Source: Maccoyibacter sp900556645 (lineage in GTDB: Bacteria; Bacillota; Clostridia; Lachnospirales; Lachnospiraceae). From it: DNA of 27,359 nt. Each line of letters begins with the position of its first letter. The first letter of the stretch is position 1. The stretch covers positions 1 to 27,359 of the forward strand of contig CATWDJ010000027.1 of the NCBI GenBank assembly GCA_958349535.1, given 5' to 3'. Made by a program: the position numbers and the translations under genes. Below are positions 14,272 to 22,611 of the stretch, one piece after another. Under the pieces are notes generated by a model. The model made no database searches. It worked only from the letters and a program-made list of their open reading frames with translations, and was not told where the DNA came from.

Positions 14272-14978
14272 TATATACCTGTTAAATCTTTAATTACTTC
14301 TCCTGCGAGAATAAGTCCCACCACCGAAGGTACAAAAGCAGCACTTCCCGGAAGGACCCGTTTGTTCCCGTCCGAAAGCTGTTCCTTCGGCGAAATCGGC
14401 TCTTCCTTGGAGTACACCACCTTCAGATGCTCCACGCCTCTTTTTCTCAATTCTCTTCGCATGACCTTTGCCAATGGACAAACGGAAGTTTTACTGATAT
14501 CCGCCACCTCGAACCGGGTAGGGTCCAGCTTGTTTCCGGCACCCATGGAAGAGATAATGGGAACTCCTGCTTCTTTTGCCCGCATCACCAGCTCCAGCTT
14601 TGCAGTTACCGTATCCACCGCATCCACAATATAATCATATTCCTCAAACCGGAACTGTTCTGCGGTATCCGGCAGATAAAAGCACTCATGGGCGTACACC
14701 TTACATTCCGGGTTAATATCCAAAATCCGGTCTTTCATTACCTTCACCTTGGATTGACCGATGGTACTGTGGGTGGCTATCAGCTGACGGTTGAGATTTG
14801 TCACACTTACCGTATCCTTATCCACAATATCTATGCTTCCGATACCGCTTCTGACCAATGCCTCTGCCACATAACCACCGACGCCTCCTACGCCAAATAC
14901 GGCTACCCGTTTTTCCTGAAGTTTTTCTACTGCTTCCTGTCCCAGCAGTAAACCTGTACGCTCAAATTGCTCTTTCAT
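14271..14978 (-). CDS. tcdA: tRNA threonylcarbamoyladenosine dehydratase
   Basis: A 235-aa E1/ThiF-fold protein of the TcdA (CsdL/YgdL) family. The ATP-binding loop is FGVGGVGGYVAEAL (28-41), followed by DKDTVSVTNLNRQ, the segment typical of E1-like adenylating enzymes, then DAVDTVTAKLELV and SSMGAGNKLDPTR, which separate TcdA from ThiF and MoeB. It cyclises t6A to ct6A at position 37 of ANN-reading tRNAs. GAGGAACGG lies directly before the ATG. It starts 17 bases after the spoVT stop, so the two are probably co-transcribed. Confidence 0.92.
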   Translation of the reverse strand: MKEQFERTGLLLGQEAVEKLQEKRVAVFGVGGVGGYVAEALVRSGIGSIDIVDKDTVSVTNLNRQLIATHSTIGQSKVKVMKDRILDINPECKVYAHECFYLPDTAEQFRFEEYDYIVDAVDTVTAKLELVMRAKEAGVPIISSMGAGNKLDPTRFEVADISKTSVCPLAKVMRRELRKRGVEHLKVVYSKEEPISPKEQLSDGNKRVLPGSAAFVPSVVGLILAGEVIKDLTGI

Positions 14979-14995
14979 CCGTTCCTCATTCTGTT

Positions 14996-15544
14996 TTACT
15001 GTTCCATCTGCTTGCCTAAAAATCCGGCTGCCACAGAAACCAACTGACTTTCCGTATCTCCCATTTTACTCTTTTCTTCTTTATTATACAAGATAACGGA
15101 GCCAATTGCATCTCCTTCACTGATAATCGTGCTAATCGCCTCGGAGACAAACTCTCCTTTATCATCTAAGGTGATTTTTACAAAGTCATTGCTGTCATTG
15201 GCTGCCAACAGACTTTTCCTTCCCTCTATCAGGGCTTCCAGTCCCGGAGTGATGGGTTTCTCATAAAATTCCTTTTTTCCTGCACCGCTGGCGGCAATCA
15301 CATGATCTCTGTCAGTAATACACACCAGACAACCGGTTGCCTGTGACAGACTGTCTGCGTACTGTTCCGCAAACTGCCCTAATTCTCCGATAGGAGAATA
15401 TTTCTTGAGAATAATCTCTCCTTCTCTGTCGGTAAATATCTCTAAAGGGTCACCCTCTCGAATTCTAAGTGTCCTGCGAATCTCTTTTGGAATGACTACT
15501 CTTCCCAAATCATCGATTCTTCTGACTATTCCTGTTGCTCTCAT
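14996..15544 (-). CDS. spoVT: Stage V sporulation protein T (AbrB-type regulator)
   Basis: A 182-aa regulator. The first 50 residues (MRATGIVRRIDDLGRVVIPK then EIRRTLRIREGDPLEIF) are a classic AbrB/MazE-like swapped-hairpin DNA-binding domain, and residues 55-180 are a GAF-like domain (LVCITDRDHVIAASG, then GDAIGSVILYNKE). This combination and length match SpoVT, which tunes sigma-G genes in the forespore. It supports a spore-forming host. GGAGG lies upstream of the ATG. In B. subtilis it is itself a sigma-G target; I saw a CATATTA element near 15650 but no good -35, so no promoter is called. Confidence 0.93.
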   Translation of the reverse strand: MRATGIVRRIDDLGRVVIPKEIRRTLRIREGDPLEIFTDREGEIILKKYSPIGELGQFAEQYADSLSQATGCLVCITDRDHVIAASGAGKKEFYEKPITPGLEALIEGRKSLLAANDSNDFVKITLDDKGEFVSEAISTIISEGDAIGSVILYNKEEKSKMGDTESQLVSVAAGFLGKQMEQ

Positions 15545-15692
15545 CTCCTCATGTTTCCTCCATTTCCAACTATATTCTGAGGTATCTCATGTTTCTTTTT
15601 TCTTACTCTGATTGGTTGTGGAGTTATTATGTGGAAAAAAAGTAATAATATGCAGGAATCTCTATTCTTTGTTTATCTCCCCTGAATCCTTT

Positions 15693-16054
15693 TTATTTTA
15701 CAATTTTTTTATATCTTCCCAGCTTTTCATTCATAGAAAATACAGTATCTAATGCCCGGTTGGTAACAGTTCTGTTATCCTTCATGGTGGTATTCAGATT
15801 ATCCAACAATTCTGAGATATTGATACGGTGCATAGGCACTGAAATAGCCGCCCCATTTATCGGTGCTTGGTTCCGAGTCTACAATATCACCCTCTAAAAA
15901 ATGCTGTAACGTTACTAAGGTTTCTTGATATTCTTTTGACTCATATCCATCAACGGTAATCTTCTCATGCATATCTCCGTCAATGCTGGCTACCGCCATC
16001 TTTGCAATTCCCAGAGTTTCTGTTTTTTCTTGTGTGTATAATCCCCCTCCATAA
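15693..16054 (-). pseudogene. Decayed methyl-accepting chemotaxis protein
   Basis: Two readable pieces lie in different frames. The upstream one reads ETLGIAKMAVASIDGDMHEK and later DSEPSTDKWGGYFSAYAPY, which matches the extracellular Cache-type sensor of clostridial chemoreceptors (DGD-H-E, then EP-T-D-W--Y-SAYAP). It stops at 15799. The second, ending at 15693, reads ISELLDNLNTTMKDNRTVTN and later FSMNEKLGRYKKIVK, which looks like the end of such a receptor. The membrane segments, HAMP and signalling hairpin are missing, and no start or ribosome site remains. This explains most of the 520-bp gap between spoVT and the ArsC-type gene; the rest of it (15545-15692) holds nothing I can name. Confidence 0.65.
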
Positions 16055-16066
16055 AAATAGAGTCCG

Positions 16067-16423
16067 TTATTTCTTTACGACATCCTGCCATTCCTTTTCC
16101 TTAAAGCCTACGAATACTTTATCTTCCGTTACCAATATTGGTCTTTTTACCAGCATTCCGTCTGTTGCAAGCAGCTCCAACTTCTCTTCGTCACTCATGC
16201 TTGACAGTTTATCCTTTAACTGCATTTCCCGGTACAACATTCCGCTGGTATTAAAAAATCTTTTTAACTCTAATCCACTTTTTTTATGCCACGCTTCTAA
16301 TTCCTCTTTCGATGGGCGGTTTTCTTTGATATTCCGTAATTCATAAGAAATCTCATTTTCCTTCAGCCAGTTCTCTGCTTTCTTGCAAGTACTACACTTT
16401 GGATAACATACGAACAAATTCAT
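16067..16423 (-). CDS. ArsC/Spx-family protein
   Basis: A 118-aa thioredoxin-fold protein. CSTCKKAENWL near residues 10-20 is the CxxC site of the ArsC/Spx/MgsR family, and KRPILVTEDKVFVGFKEKEWQDV at the end is the conserved RP-loop with its arginine. Members are either arsenate reductases or, as in Spx, adaptors of RNA polymerase; no ars operon is nearby, so a stress-linked reductase or Spx-like role is as likely. The ATG at 16423 is chosen because AAAGGAG lies eight bases before it; the GTG at 16432 is too close to that site. It diverges from the MATE gene. Confidence 0.88.
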   Translation of the reverse strand: MNLFVCYPKCSTCKKAENWLKENEISYELRNIKENRPSKEELEAWHKKSGLELKRFFNTSGMLYREMQLKDKLSSMSDEEKLELLATDGMLVKRPILVTEDKVFVGFKEKEWQDVVKK

Positions 16424-16490
16424 AGCTGTCACTCCTTTTTCTTTTCATTTTACCATTTATCCCCTTTAAAAGCTACGTTTTTTGCCTTTC

Positions 16491-16518
16491 TTGACTTTTC
16501 TTTTGAAAGTTCTATAAT
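16491..16518 (+). promoter_or_regulatory. Strong promoter giving a leaderless MATE message
   Basis: TTGACT (16491-16496), a 16-base spacer and a perfect TATAAT (16513-16518). The expected transcription start (about 16525) is only two bases before the ATG at 16527. Confidence 0.8.
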
Positions 16519-16526
16519 AGTTCATT

Positions 16527-17894
16527 ATGGAAACGAACAATACTTATTTAGGAACAGAACCGGTTGGGTCTCTTTTACGGAAGCTTGCTATTCCTTCCGT
16601 TACCGCCCAACTCATCAATATGCTATATAATATCGTAGACCGTATTTACATCGGACACATGCCTGAAAGTGGTGCCATGGCATTGACCGGTGTAGGAGTC
16701 TGTATGCCTATTATCATGATTGTCACGGCTTTCGCCTCGGTTTCAAGCACCGGAGGTGCTCCCCGCTCTTCGATTTTTATGGGGAAACAGGACTATGAAA
16801 AAGCGGAAAAAACTTTGGGAAATTGCTTTTTTATGCAAATTTTTATCTCTGTGATTTTAACCGCCGTTCTCCTTCTTTGGAGCCGGGATTTTCTTTTAGC
16901 TTTCGGTGCCAGCAAACGTACCATTCCTTATGCTACGGATTATATGAATATTTATGCTCTTGGTACCGTTTTTGTACAACTCACCTTGGGCATGAATGCT
17001 TTTATTTCCGCACAGGGATTTGCAAAAACCAGTATGCTCTCCGTTATTATCGGAGCTGTCTGCAATATCACGTTAGACCCGATTTTTATCTTCGGCTTTC
17101 ATATGGGTGTACAGGGAGCCGCTCTCGCAACTATAATTTCTCAGGCAATTTCCGCTGTATGGGTTCTTTCTTTCCTCTGCGGAAAAAAGACGATTCTTCG
17201 GTTAGAACTTTCCCATATCCGCTTTTGTCCTGAAACCGCCCTGCCTTGCATCGCTCTGGGTGCTTCCACTTTTGTTATGCAGTCCAGTGAGAGTATTATC
17301 TCTATCTGTTTTAACTCTTCCCTGCTGAAATACGGCGGTGATGTGGCGGTAGGTGCCATGACGATTCTTACCAGTGTCATGCAATTTGCCATGCTGCCCC
17401 TTCAGGGACTGGGACAGGGTGCACAGCCGATTATCAGTTACAACTATGGTGCTAAAAATCCTTCCCGTGTAAAACAGGCATTTTTCCTTTTGCTAAAATG
17501 CAGCTGTCTTTATGCCGCTGTTTTCTGGGTATTTGTTCTGGCAGCACCTTCTGTTTTTGCCCAAATGTTTACTACGGATACTGCATTAATCTCTTTTACT
17601 GTGGATGCCATCCGTATTTACTTTGCCGTCACGGCTCTTTTCGGAATTCAGGTTGCCTGTCAGATGACTTTTATTGCCATCAACAACGCAAAGTCTTCCA
17701 TCATTGTAGCGGTGGTGCGGAAATTTGTACTTTTGATTCCTTTGATTTATGTGATGCCTCATCTTTTTACCGCCGATAAATGCCGTGCTGTCTATATGGC
17801 GGAGCCGGTGGCAGATGTGATTGCCGTAACCTTTACGTCCATTCTTTTCTTTCATCAGTTCCGAAAGGAATTAATATCTCTGAAAACCTCTTGA
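16527..17894 (+). CDS. MATE family multidrug/cation exporter (MepA-like)
   Basis: A 455-aa membrane protein with 12 predicted segments in two similar halves. The N-terminus (YLGTEPVGSLLRKLAIPSVT, then NMLYNIVDRIYIGHMPESGA) and the later PLQGLGQGAQPIISYNYGAK are typical of the MATE branch that includes MepA, which expels drugs in exchange for Na+ or H+. The ATG at 16527 begins the conserved N-terminus, yet no ribosome site precedes it, because the TATAAT ends nine bases before it. Translation therefore should start on a leaderless message. No regulator of the MarR type is adjacent. Substrate unknown. Confidence 0.93.
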   Translation: METNNTYLGTEPVGSLLRKLAIPSVTAQLINMLYNIVDRIYIGHMPESGAMALTGVGVCMPIIMIVTAFASVSSTGGAPRSSIFMGKQDYEKAEKTLGNCFFMQIFISVILTAVLLLWSRDFLLAFGASKRTIPYATDYMNIYALGTVFVQLTLGMNAFISAQGFAKTSMLSVIIGAVCNITLDPIFIFGFHMGVQGAALATIISQAISAVWVLSFLCGKKTILRLELSHIRFCPETALPCIALGASTFVMQSSESIISICFNSSLLKYGGDVAVGAMTILTSVMQFAMLPLQGLGQGAQPIISYNYGAKNPSRVKQAFFLLLKCSCLYAAVFWVFVLAAPSVFAQMFTTDTALISFTVDAIRIYFAVTALFGIQVACQMTFIAINNAKSSIIVAVVRKFVLLIPLIYVMPHLFTADKCRAVYMAEPVADVIAVTFTSILFFHQFRKELISLKTS

Positions 17895-17895
17895 T

Positions 17896-17924
17896 TTGAC
17901 ATATTTCTCTGGCAATGATAGTAT
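17896..17924 (+). promoter_or_regulatory. Predicted promoter of the DUF4234 gene
   Basis: TTGACA (17896-17901), 17-base spacer, TAGTAT (17919-17924), starting two bases after the MATE stop codon. The leader to the next ATG is about 25 bases. Confidence 0.75.
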
Positions 17925-17955
17925 GATTAAAATATTATTTTAGGAGGATTTTGTT

Positions 17956-18300
17956 ATGATTCAAGAACGCAACATTGCTGTATGCATTATTTTATCCCTT
18001 GTGACCTGTGGCATTTACGGTCTATATTGGTATGTGTGTCTAGCAAATGACATCAATACCGCTTCCGGCTCACAGGACACTTCCGGTGGAATGGTGTTGC
18101 TATTAACCTTAGTTACTTGTGGTATTTACGGTCTGTACTGGGCTTACAAATGTGGAGAGAAAATAGACCTTATGAATGAGAAGCGTGGTATTCCGTCTTC
18201 CAACGGTGGTATTCTCTATCTGCTTTTGTATTTTTTTGGCGGTATTATTGCCTATGCTTTGATTCAAAATGAACTGAACAAATTTGTACGGGAAGCATAA
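17956..18300 (+). CDS. DUF4234 small membrane protein
   Basis: A 114-aa protein with three membrane segments. The phrase LVTCGIYGLYW occurs twice, at residues 15-25 and 52-62, at the start of the first two segments; this repeat is the hallmark of DUF4234. Between the copies lies NDINTASGSQDTSGG. AGGAGG lies eight bases before the ATG. The family has no known function; in this neighbourhood it is followed without a real gap by a DUF2752 protein, so the two probably share a message. Confidence 0.88.
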   Translation: MIQERNIAVCIILSLVTCGIYGLYWYVCLANDINTASGSQDTSGGMVLLLTLVTCGIYGLYWAYKCGEKIDLMNEKRGIPSSNGGILYLLLYFFGGIIAYALIQNELNKFVREA

Positions 18301-18301
18301 T

Positions 18302-18700
18302 ATGAAAAAACGTACCCAACGTGTATTAATAATTTGTTTCTTTTTAGGAGCAAGTGGAATTTTATATGCTACGTGGTGTCAGGGAACTGGTCTTGCGGTT
18401 CCCTGTCTTTTTCATGTCATTACAAAATTCTACTGTCCGGGTTGCGGGATTACCCGTTGCATTCTTCATCTTCTACATTTTGAATGGAAAGAGGCTTTCT
18501 TCTGCAACATGGCATTTATTATACTTCTCCCATTTTTTGTGTATTTTCTTTTTTACCACATCTATTCCTATATCCGTTACGGTTCTGTAAAGTACACAAA
18601 AAGACTGAACATACTCATTTATGTCTGCCTGATTTTTTTTCTCCTGTTTGGTATTTTACGGAATCTTCCGCCGTTCTATTTATTACGTCCCATGGGATGA
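18302..18700 (+). CDS. DUF2752 membrane protein
   Basis: A 132-aa protein with about three membrane segments. CPGCGITRC at residues 45-53 is the diagnostic motif of DUF2752, a family of unknown function in which the two cysteines may bind metal or form a disulfide. The ATG is one base past the DUF4234 stop; the only ribosome site is a weak GGGAAG, in keeping with coupling to the gene before it. Its 3' end overlaps the converging PucR remnant by 18 bases. Confidence 0.85.
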   Translation: MKKRTQRVLIICFFLGASGILYATWCQGTGLAVPCLFHVITKFYCPGCGITRCILHLLHFEWKEAFFCNMAFIILLPFFVYFLFYHIYSYIRYGSVKYTKRLNILIYVCLIFFLLFGILRNLPPFYLLRPMG

Positions 18701-19372
18701 TTGCAGATTCAAATATTTTCGTATCTTATATGCCAGCCACAGATTAAAGCACTGGTTCTGGTCATTAAAGTCTGCGTTTAAGATTTCCTGTATTCTCGTA
18801 ATCCGATACTTCATGGTATTTCTGTGGATTCCCCGCGTATCCGATGCCAATCCGATATTACATCCACAATCCAGATAGACTCCTAATGTATCCAGAAAAT
18901 CCGAATCTTGTTCTTTATCATAGTCCAGCAAATCTCCTAAAATACTTCGGTAGATGTCTACCACTTCTTCGCTGTCGTTATATTCATAAAAAAGGCGGTA
19001 AATCCCGATATCCTCATAGATACGAATTTCATTTCTTTTCCGGCATTTATGTATCATGGAAAGTGCCTGCTTTGCCTGTTCCATGCTCTGTGCCATTCCC
19101 TCCACATCTTTGAATAAGGCTCCCACACCAACGCTTAAGCTCAATCCGTATTTTATGGTGTGCCAGTCCCTCTTTACCGCATCCATATAGGTTTCTACTT
19201 CTTTTTTAAGATTCTCATTTCCCCTCCATGGAAGGAAAAAAATAAGTTTTCCATTGTTATCCGTCCACAGAACATCTTCATCATTTAATTTATAAAAGAC
19301 CTGACAAAATGCCAGCATTAATTTGTCTATTACAATGTTCTGTGTATGGAATTTATTATCATCCTCTTCTAA
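18683..19372 (-). pseudogene. 5'-truncated PucR/CdaR-type regulator
   Basis: The open frame reads backwards from the stop at 18683. It holds the GGDEF-like middle part of PucR/CdaR regulators (DVLWTDNNGKLIFFLPW, then YGLSLSVGVGALF, then GMAQSMEQAKQALSMI) and the C-terminal helix-turn-helix (LDTLGVYLDCGCNIGLASDT then RGIHRNTMKYRITRIQEIL). Family members are about 380-540 aa, but here only about 225 codons remain. The frame runs into a TGA near 19375, inside the tail of an alcohol dehydrogenase remnant. The first ATG in frame (19318) has no ribosome site. The sensor half is lost, so it is probably a dead gene, although the DNA-binding domain is whole. Confidence 0.7.
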
Positions 19373-19578
19373 AATAGTTCATAATACATATTTAAAATTT
19401 CTTCTTCGGTAGCAACCCTCGGATTAATCTTATTACTATTATTTACAAAGGCGTCATGTTCCAACTTCGGCAACAGCTCTTTTTCTGCTCCCACCTCCGA
19501 TAGTTTTTTCGGCAGTCCGGTGCTGTCATAAATTCGATTGATGGCTTCGATACAGGCATCTCCGATTTTCGGTGAACG
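19369..19578 (-). pseudogene. C-terminal remnant of an iron-containing alcohol dehydrogenase
   Basis: About 69 codons match the end of the family: IGDACIEAINRIYDSTGLPK, then KLSEVGAEKELLPKLEHDAF, then NPRVATEEEILNMYYELF and a stop at 19369. This is the helical C-terminal part of Fe-type alcohol dehydrogenases (about 380 aa). A stop codon (19579-19581) cuts the frame just upstream, and 19582-19671 reads VMAVPKVAYSVSQW in the same frame, perhaps more of the relic. The iron and NAD sites are absent. This relic and the PucR piece fill the 350-bp stretch between PucR and the amidase. Confidence 0.7.
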
Positions 19579-19671
19579 CTACCACTGTGATACGGAATAC
19601 GCCACCTTGGGAACTGCCATCACAGCATTGCTTTCCTTGATTATCATACCCCTTTATTCCGGTATCCTGTT

Positions 19672-20532
19672 CTAGTTACTTTTTGCCGCAAAATAGGCAT
19701 CGATTCCATCGGCAATTCCTGCCGCTAGCTTCTGCTGATATGCCTCAGATGCCATATTGCAGTCCTCAGTGGGATTGGTCATGTATCCCATCTCTACGAT
19801 GGTTACCGGCACTGCTGCCCAATTCACACCGCTCATGGTATCCGTCTCCCAGACATATTCTCTTCTGGCTCCCGTTGCCTGTACCAAACCGTCCAGCACC
19901 GCCACCGACAATGCCTTGCTGTCTTCATAACAGCCTGCATTATAAGGATTGGATGAGGTCTGACAGATAGTCATGGCACCGTTGACACTGCTGTCTGTGG
20001 AACCGTTGGCGTGGATTCTCACAAAGGCATCTGCCCCGGCATTATTGGCAATCTCTGCCCGTTCCGCATTGGAAATATTCACATCATTGCTCTCCCGGGT
20101 CATTATCACTTCGTAGCCCCGGTTTTGCAGCTCATCCCGTAATTTTAAGGAAACCTGTAATGTCAATTCATATTCCGCCAAACCAGAGGCAACCCCAGAG
20201 GTTCCCCCTGCCACCTTGGCTTTGGTCTGGCTGGCTCCCGGTCCGATAGGCTCCTGAGCACTGTTTCCCCTGCTCTGATGTCCCGGATCTATCACCACCA
20301 GATATTTTTCCTGTACCACTTCCTGCGGTACTTCTTGGGGTTCCTCCTGTGGCTCCTGTTGAGGTTCCTCCTGCTTCACTTCTTCCTGTTTCTCTTCTTT
20401 TACGTTTTTCTCAGAGGATTCCTTTTCCTGCTTCGTGTCCTGTTTTCCGCAACCTGTGCAGATTAATAGCAGACACAGTAACAAGCATCCCAGAATCCCT
20501 TTCTTTTTCTTAAAGAATGTCAATATGCTCAC
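19672..20532 (-). CDS. N-acetylmuramoyl-L-alanine amidase lipoprotein (Amidase_3)
   Basis: A 286-aa surface lipoprotein. KKGILGCLLLCLLLICTGC is a signal peptide with a lipobox-like end; then comes a long Glu/Gln/Pro linker (QEEPQQEPQEEPQEVPQEVV); then the zinc amidase with H in VVIDPGHQ, E in SGLAEYELT, H in FVRIHANG and the catalytic E in IVEMGYMTN. It should cut the bond between muramic acid and L-alanine in peptidoglycan from the outer membrane face. The GTG at 20532 is chosen because AAGAAGG precedes it; it lies 23 bases inside the end of thiC, so its expression is tied to the thiamine operon. Confidence 0.9.
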   Translation of the reverse strand: MSILTFFKKKKGILGCLLLCLLLICTGCGKQDTKQEKESSEKNVKEEKQEEVKQEEPQQEPQEEPQEVPQEVVQEKYLVVIDPGHQSRGNSAQEPIGPGASQTKAKVAGGTSGVASGLAEYELTLQVSLKLRDELQNRGYEVIMTRESNDVNISNAERAEIANNAGADAFVRIHANGSTDSSVNGAMTICQTSSNPYNAGCYEDSKALSVAVLDGLVQATGARREYVWETDTMSGVNWAAVPVTIVEMGYMTNPTEDCNMASEAYQQKLAAGIADGIDAYFAAKSN

Positions 20533-21817
20533 CTGCCAAAGCCTTCTTCATACTTCGCACGGCACAGAATTTTCCACACATGGAACAAGTGTCGTCGTGC
20601 TCCGGCTTTCTGTCCTCTCTGATTTTTTTTGCTGTCTCCGGGTCCATGGCACATGCCCACTGTTCCTCCCAATCCAGCTTTCTTCTGGCGTCTGCCATAC
20701 GGTCATCTATCTCTCTGGCTCCCCGCACACCCTTTGCAATATCTGCTGCGTGTGCCGCAATGCGGGATGCAATGATTCCCTGTTTTACATCCTCCACATT
20801 CGGCAATGCCAAATGTTCTGCCGGTGTCACATAACACAGGAAGGATGCTCCCGAAGCCGCCGCAATGGCTCCGCCGATGGCTCCCGTGATATGGTCATAA
20901 CCCGGTGCAATGTCGGTTACCAGAGGTCCCAGTACATAGAACGGTGCTCCCATGCAGATGGTATTCTGTATCTTCATATTTGCCTGAATCTGATCCATCG
21001 GCATATGGCCCGGTCCCTCTACCATAACCTGTACGTCTTTTTCCCATGCACGTTTTGTCAGTTCACCCAGACGCACCAGTTCTTCTATCTGGCACACATC
21101 GGAGGCATCTGCAAGACACCCCGGTCTGCAGGCATCTCCCAGAGAAATGGTTACATCATACTCCCGACAAATATCCAGAATCTCATCATAATATTCATAA
21201 AACGGATTTTCCTCTCCGGTCATGCACATCCATGCAAATACCAACGAACCGCCTCTGGATACGATATTCATTTTCCGTTTGTGGTTTTTAATCTGGTCAA
21301 TGGTCTTTCTGGTAATTCCGCAATGCAGTGTCACGAAATCCACTCCATCCTCTGCATGAAGGCGAACTACATCAATGAAATCTTTTGCTGTCAACGTGTC
21401 CAAATCTCTCTGATAATGAATCACGGAATCATATACCGGAACGGTTCCAATCATTGCCGGACATTCGGATGTCAACTTTCTGCGGAAAGGAATGGTATCC
21501 CCATGGGAGGATAAATCCATAATGGCGTGAGCTCCTAACTTCACCGCCTCCATAACCTTTTCCATTTCTACATTGTAATCCTTACAATCTCTGGAAACTC
21601 CCAGATTTGCATTGATTTTGGTGGAAAGCATAGAACCGATTCCCTCCGGCTCAATACACTTGTGGTTTTTGTTTGCACAGATAACCACCTTTCCGTCTGC
21701 CACCAACGGTAAGAGTTCTTCTGTGGTCATGCGTTCTTTTCTCGCCACAATTTCCAACTCTTTTGTTACAATTCCTTTTCTTGCCGCTTCCATCTGTGTT
21801 GCATATTCTCTGCTCAT
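20510..21817 (-). CDS. thiC: Phosphomethylpyrimidine synthase
   Basis: A 435-aa ThiC. It turns aminoimidazole ribotide into HMP phosphate with S-adenosylmethionine and an iron-sulfur cluster. Landmarks are GSMLSTKINANLGVSRD, GAHAIMDLSSHGD, DFVTLHCGITR, SLGDACRPGC, EGPGHMPMDQIQ, GPLVTDIAPGYDHIT and the C-terminal cluster C411-S-M-C414-G-K-F-C418. The last cysteine pair is one residue closer than in the common CxxCxxxxC form. The ATG at 21817 is chosen because GAAAGGAAAGAG precedes it and the match begins there; the longer upstream reading is the end of thiD in another frame. thiD ends on its ATG (ATGA). Confidence 0.96.
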   Translation of the reverse strand: MSREYATQMEAARKGIVTKELEIVARKERMTTEELLPLVADGKVVICANKNHKCIEPEGIGSMLSTKINANLGVSRDCKDYNVEMEKVMEAVKLGAHAIMDLSSHGDTIPFRRKLTSECPAMIGTVPVYDSVIHYQRDLDTLTAKDFIDVVRLHAEDGVDFVTLHCGITRKTIDQIKNHKRKMNIVSRGGSLVFAWMCMTGEENPFYEYYDEILDICREYDVTISLGDACRPGCLADASDVCQIEELVRLGELTKRAWEKDVQVMVEGPGHMPMDQIQANMKIQNTICMGAPFYVLGPLVTDIAPGYDHITGAIGGAIAAASGASFLCYVTPAEHLALPNVEDVKQGIIASRIAAHAADIAKGVRGAREIDDRMADARRKLDWEEQWACAMDPETAKKIREDRKPEHDDTCSMCGKFCAVRSMKKALAGEHIDIL

Positions 21818-22611
21818 GTTCTCTTTCCTTTCTCTTTCCACATATGATTTAATGGTCCGTTTCCTTTTCCCAAGTCCAGACCGTCCCTTAATGCTCCATT
21901 CATATATTCCTTCGCCTGCCGGATACTTTCTTCCAGCGTCAGCCCTTTGGCTAATCCTGCGGTAATCGCCGAGCTGAAGGTACATCCTGTTCCATGATTG
22001 TTGGGATTTTCAATCCGCTCCCCCGGAAACCATAGGATTCTTCCTCTGTCATAAAGACAATCGTCTGCACTGCCCAAGGCGTGTCCTCCTTTTATGACTA
22101 CTCCGCAGCCATAGGTCTCTCCTATCTGCCTTGCCGCAGCCTCTACCTCTTCCTTTGATTGGATGCTCTCCCCGTTCAAAAGTTCTGCCTCCGGTATGTT
22201 GGGAGTTAGTACCCTTGCCAACGGAAATACCTGCTTCTGCAAAGCCTCTTTTGCGTCCTCCCGTAACAGGCTCCGACCACTGGTGGATACCATGACAGGG
22301 TCCACAACAATCTGCCGGATATCATACTTTTTCAACAAAACTGCCGTTTCTTCCACGATTTCCTTTGTATACAGCATACCGATTTTTACTGCGGCCGGTA
22401 GTATATCCTTTAAGACACTTTCCAACTGCCTGCGAAAAAATTCCGGTGGAACTTCCAAAACATCCTGTACTCCGCAGGTATTCTGTACCGTCAACGCTGT
22501 AATTACGCTCATGGCATATACGCCATTGGCCTCCAATGTCTTGATATCTGCCTGAACGCCGGCTCCTCCGGAGCTGTCGCTGCCTGCGATTGTCAATGCT
22601 GTTTTCTTCAT
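21814..22611 (-). CDS. thiD: Hydroxymethylpyrimidine/phosphomethylpyrimidine kinase
   Basis: A 265-aa ribokinase-fold kinase. MKKTALTIAGSDSSGGAGVQ holds the HMP-binding start, VDPVMVSTSG the middle motif and NNHGTGCTFSSAITA the anion-hole GTGC motif. It phosphorylates HMP and HMP-P with ATP before coupling to the thiazole. It overlaps thiE by four bases (ATGA at 22608-22611) and thiC by four bases (21814-21817), so the three genes are translationally chained. Length and motif order are normal. Confidence 0.96.
   Translation of the reverse strand: MKKTALTIAGSDSSGGAGVQADIKTLEANGVYAMSVITALTVQNTCGVQDVLEVPPEFFRRQLESVLKDILPAAVKIGMLYTKEIVEETAVLLKKYDIRQIVVDPVMVSTSGRSLLREDAKEALQKQVFPLARVLTPNIPEAELLNGESIQSKEEVEAAARQIGETYGCGVVIKGGHALGSADDCLYDRGRILWFPGERIENPNNHGTGCTFSSAITAGLAKGLTLEESIRQAKEYMNGALRDGLDLGKGNGPLNHMWKEKGKRT

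Noticed and set aside
15600..15670. Sigma-G promoter for spoVT
   Set aside because: A CATATTA resembles a -10, but no fitting -35 stands 17-18 bases upstream.
20435..21514. 359-aa plus-strand frame opposite thiC
   Set aside because: Shadow of thiC: rich in Cys, His and Ser, no ribosome site, no motif, and the antisense strand codes for a fully conserved enzyme.
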